From JAJDFU01 sp964595955 (lineage in GTDB: Bacteria; Bacteroidota; Bacteroidia; Chitinophagales; Saprospiraceae): a stretch of DNA of 64,000 nt. The stretch covers positions 14,844-78,843 of the forward strand of contig CAZQSF010000006.1 in assembly GCA_964595955.1 (NCBI GenBank). Direction: 5' to 3'. The stretch's first letter is position 1. Every line of letters begins with the position of its first letter. This document shows positions 62,104 through 64,000 of this stretch, piece after piece. The position numbers were made by a program, and so were the translations under genes. A model generated the notes under the pieces. It saw only the letters and a program-made list of their open reading frames with translations, had not been told where the DNA came from and did no database searches.

Positions 62104-63666
62104 ATGGATTCAGCACTAGGTTTACTCATCTTCGGTTGGGTCTTCGTATTCATCTGGGTGCCCTTTATCATTTTCACCCAGCGCAAAACCCACCCCAGGG
62201 CCTTGTTTACCCTGTTCTTCACCGAGCTTTGGGAGCGCTTTTCCTTTTACGGCATGCGGGCGCTTCTCATTCTGTACATGACCAAGGAGCTCTTCGACAT
62301 GATGGCTCAGGGGGAGGCCGATGCCCGGGCCTACGGTATTTACGGAGCCTACAATGCCTTGTTGTACGGCACCCCCATCCTGGGAGGCATCCTGGCCGAC
62401 CGGCTCATGGGGTTTCGAAAGGCGATTGTGCTTGGCGGGCTTCTCATGGCTGCCGGACAGTTCACCCTGGCCCTCACGGCCGGAGCCGGCCTTTCCGAGC
62501 AGATATTCTTTGTCGGGCTGGGCTTGCTCACCATCGGTAACGGCTTTTTCAAACCCAATATTTCCAGTTTCCTGGGCACCTTCTACGACCGGGATGACTC
62601 TCGCAAAGACAGCGCCTTTACGATCTTCTACATGGGCATCAACATCGGCGCTTTCCTGGCTCCGCTGACCTGCGGTTACCTGGGCGAACAGATCGGATGG
62701 GAATACGGCTTTCTCGCTGCGGGTATCGGCATGGTTGTAGGCGTGATCAACTTCATCATCAACATGCGAAAATACCCGGACAAGGGCCTGGCCGTGGATC
62801 CCGATTACCGGAAATCCTGGAAAGCGGGCTTCAGTAAAGAAAGCCTGGTCATCATCGGCGCTTTGCTTTCCGTCTTTCCGTTGATGTTCTTGATCAATCG
62901 CGAGGATATAACGAATTACATCCTCCTCATTGGCGGCCTGGGCGTGCTGGGCTACCTCGTCGTAGGCGCGCTGCGGGCCGAGGACAAGGTGGAAGGGCAG
63001 CGCATGATCGTATTTATTTTTCTGTTCGTGTTCCACATGGTTTTCTGGGCACTCTTTGAACAGGCCGGCGGCTCGCTCAATATTTTGGCTGATCGCTACG
63101 TCGACCTCAAAGGGTTTAAGGCCTCTCAGCTTCAGGCGCTGAACCCACTGTATATCATTTTGCTCGCCCCGGTTTTCTCCTGGATCTGGACCCGACTGGG
63201 CAAAATGAATCGCGAACCGCGCACCCCGATCAAATTTTTCCTCGGCCTGGTGCAGATGGCCGTAGGGTATTTCATCATCGTATGGGGGATACGAAGCGTG
63301 ATCGGTACGGCCAATGCCGGTATGCTGGTGCCCTTGATCTTCCTTTTGGGCATGTACCTCTTTCACACCACAGGTGAGCTGAGCCTCTCGCCCGTAGGCC
63401 TTTCGGTGGTTACAAAATTGTCGCCGGCCAAGATCGTAGGCTTTGTCATGGGCAGCTGGTTTTTGTCCATTGCCTTTGCCCACAAGATCGCCGGGGAATT
63501 GGGCAAGCTCATCGCTTCGCCCGGGGAGGGGGCTCAGCCGGCCGAGGCCTTGCAGGCCTTCGCCGATGTTTACCTCATGTGGGGGGTATACGTCGTGTTG
63601 GGGGCAGCCGCGGTGCTGTTGCTGTTGAGCCCAATCCTGAAGAAATGGATGCACGGTATCCACTGA
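62104..63666 (+). CDS. POT-family proton-dependent peptide transporter (second of a tandem pair)
   Basis: The 520-residue protein is a paralogue of the preceding transporter. It has an extra hydrophobic N-terminal helix (LGLLIFGWVFVFIWVPFIIF) before FTELWERFSFYGMRALLILY, the ExxER motif, and MGINIGAFLAPLTCGYLGEQ. HTTGELSLSPVGLSVVTKLSP is the helix 10 motif. The two copies differ clearly, so the duplication is old and the substrate ranges may differ. Both genes are probably on one transcript. The gene is followed by a hairpin-rich gap to the window end. Confidence 0.9.
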   Translation: MDSALGLLIFGWVFVFIWVPFIIFTQRKTHPRALFTLFFTELWERFSFYGMRALLILYMTKELFDMMAQGEADARAYGIYGAYNALLYGTPILGGILADRLMGFRKAIVLGGLLMAAGQFTLALTAGAGLSEQIFFVGLGLLTIGNGFFKPNISSFLGTFYDRDDSRKDSAFTIFYMGINIGAFLAPLTCGYLGEQIGWEYGFLAAGIGMVVGVINFIINMRKYPDKGLAVDPDYRKSWKAGFSKESLVIIGALLSVFPLMFLINREDITNYILLIGGLGVLGYLVVGALRAEDKVEGQRMIVFIFLFVFHMVFWALFEQAGGSLNILADRYVDLKGFKASQLQALNPLYIILLAPVFSWIWTRLGKMNREPRTPIKFFLGLVQMAVGYFIIVWGIRSVIGTANAGMLVPLIFLLGMYLFHTTGELSLSPVGLSVVTKLSPAKIVGFVMGSWFLSIAFAHKIAGELGKLIASPGEGAQPAEALQAFADVYLMWGVYVVLGAAAVLLLLSPILKKWMHGIH

Positions 63667-63793
63667 TCTGTTGAGGATTGCGCAGCAGAGAGCTCGTCAA
63701 CACACTCTTTGGAAAACCTGAGCGTCCGGACCGAATCGGGGCAAGAGAGGGGGGGATCGAAACGCGTTCAGCATTTGCCCCCCCCTGACGCCG

Positions 63794-63845
63794 GACGAAG
63801 CAGCGCTTGCCGGGGTCGAAGAGGCCCGGCGGGTTCTGCTTCGTC
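63794..63845. terminator. Nested GC-rich hairpin downstream of the POT operon
   Basis: The 10-bp perfect repeat GACGAAGCAG (63794-63803) with CTGCTTCGTC (63836-63845) encloses CCGGG (63810-63814) with CCCGG (63825-63829). No T-run follows. It lies about 130 bases after the POT stop and may stabilise or end the transcript. Confidence 0.4.
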
Positions 63846-63940
63846 GGGCTCAAAACCAGCACTGAAAAAACGGTCTTGGATAGGTATGGTGGATACGGAA
63901 TACTGAGCCCTTTTATCCATGCGAAGCGACTGCTTTTTAT

Positions 63941-63997
63941 ACGGCTTTCAGGATAAAATGACCTTTTTACCAAGACCTATTTTATCCTGAAAACCGT
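63941..63997. repeat. 19-bp inverted repeat at the window edge
   Basis: ACGGCTTTCAGGATAAAAT (63941-63959) and ATTTTATCCTGAAAACCGT (63979-63997) are complementary except at one position, with 19 bases between. It could be a bidirectional terminator or the end of an inverted-repeat element that continues beyond the window. Confidence 0.55.
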
Positions 63998-64000
63998 GAA

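Larger units (their letters stand above)
63667..64000. other. 334-bp gap to the window end with large hairpins
   Basis: I see no credible gene. It contains a 10-bp perfect inverted repeat GACGAAGCAG/CTGCTTCGTC (63794-63803, 63836-63845) with an inner CCGGG/CCCGG (63810-63814, 63825-63829). A 19-bp inverted repeat lies at 63941-63997. GC-rich runs such as GGGGGG and CCCCCCCC occur near 63750-63785. The region continues past the window. Confidence 0.5.

Noticed and set aside
63575..63973. Minus-strand frame of 132 codons overlapping the end of the second POT gene
   Set aside because: Its first part runs through hairpins and homopolymer runs and its last part is antisense to a real gene; no known domain.

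Overview
The window is a GC-rich stretch of a Bacteroidota chromosome, most likely from the Saprospiria (Lewinella/Phaeodactylibacter-like). The phylum call rests on several features. There are two TonB-dependent receptors with an N-terminal carboxypeptidase-regulatory-like domain. There are two secreted proteins with type IX secretion (T9SS)-like C-terminal domains and a PorV/PorQ-family barrel. The 286-aa primary sigma factor is of the short Bacteroidota kind. CarB lacks its C-terminal regulatory domain. The Bacteroidota promoter element TAnnTTTG recurs a few bases upstream of many starts, and Shine-Dalgarno sequences are absent. The genus-level guess is inference.

Layout. 1-8.8 kb: end of a BCCT osmolyte transporter, a tandem universal stress protein, a GNAT enzyme, a haem-type TonB receptor with a small membrane-anchored partner, a sphingosine-phosphate-lyase-like PLP enzyme, a small membrane protein, an SGNH hydrolase and a glycosyltransferase. 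9.1-13.3 kb: a small basic orphan protein, the primary sigma factor, an unknown 395-aa protein and a divergent KamA-family radical SAM enzyme. 13.5-18.7 kb: parC, then dnaB-rluB. 18.7-19.2 kb: a gene-poor divergent region with a cluster of DnaA-box-like sites. 19.2-26.6 kb: an ABC exporter pair, an orphan histidine kinase, a SnoaL-like secreted protein, queD, two small membrane proteins and a photolyase/cryptochrome. 26.7-29.4 kb: a DNA-repair pair (metallo-beta-lactamase exonuclease plus ATP-dependent ligase).

29.4-37.7 kb: hemW, an Omp85-type barrel, a tightly packed operon of XRE/ScfR-like regulator, O-methyltransferase and FemAB-like protein, and gyrB. 37.8-47.8 kb: tsaE, alanine dehydrogenase, a surface-polysaccharide operon (cysQ, O-antigen ligase-like, GT2), galE, a methyltransferase, carB and a lipoprotein. 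48.2-57.2 kb: the most distinctive unit, a three-gene operon of a 1246-aa TonB receptor, a 1346-aa secreted protein and a PorV-like barrel. It has an internal hairpin and ends in a strong terminator. 57.3-63.7 kb: greA-HIT, ruvC, a DUF3108/DUF4230 pair and tandem POT peptide transporters.

Most genes are core replication, repair, transcription and envelope functions. There is no insertion sequence, prophage, CRISPR array, rRNA or tRNA that I can recognise. The less ordinary signals are the 48-57 kb operon, the DnaA-box cluster upstream of dnaB, palindrome-dense gaps between convergent genes or downstream of operons, a possible switch in the greA leader, a near-leaderless gyrB promoter, and the orphan protein at 9.15 kb.
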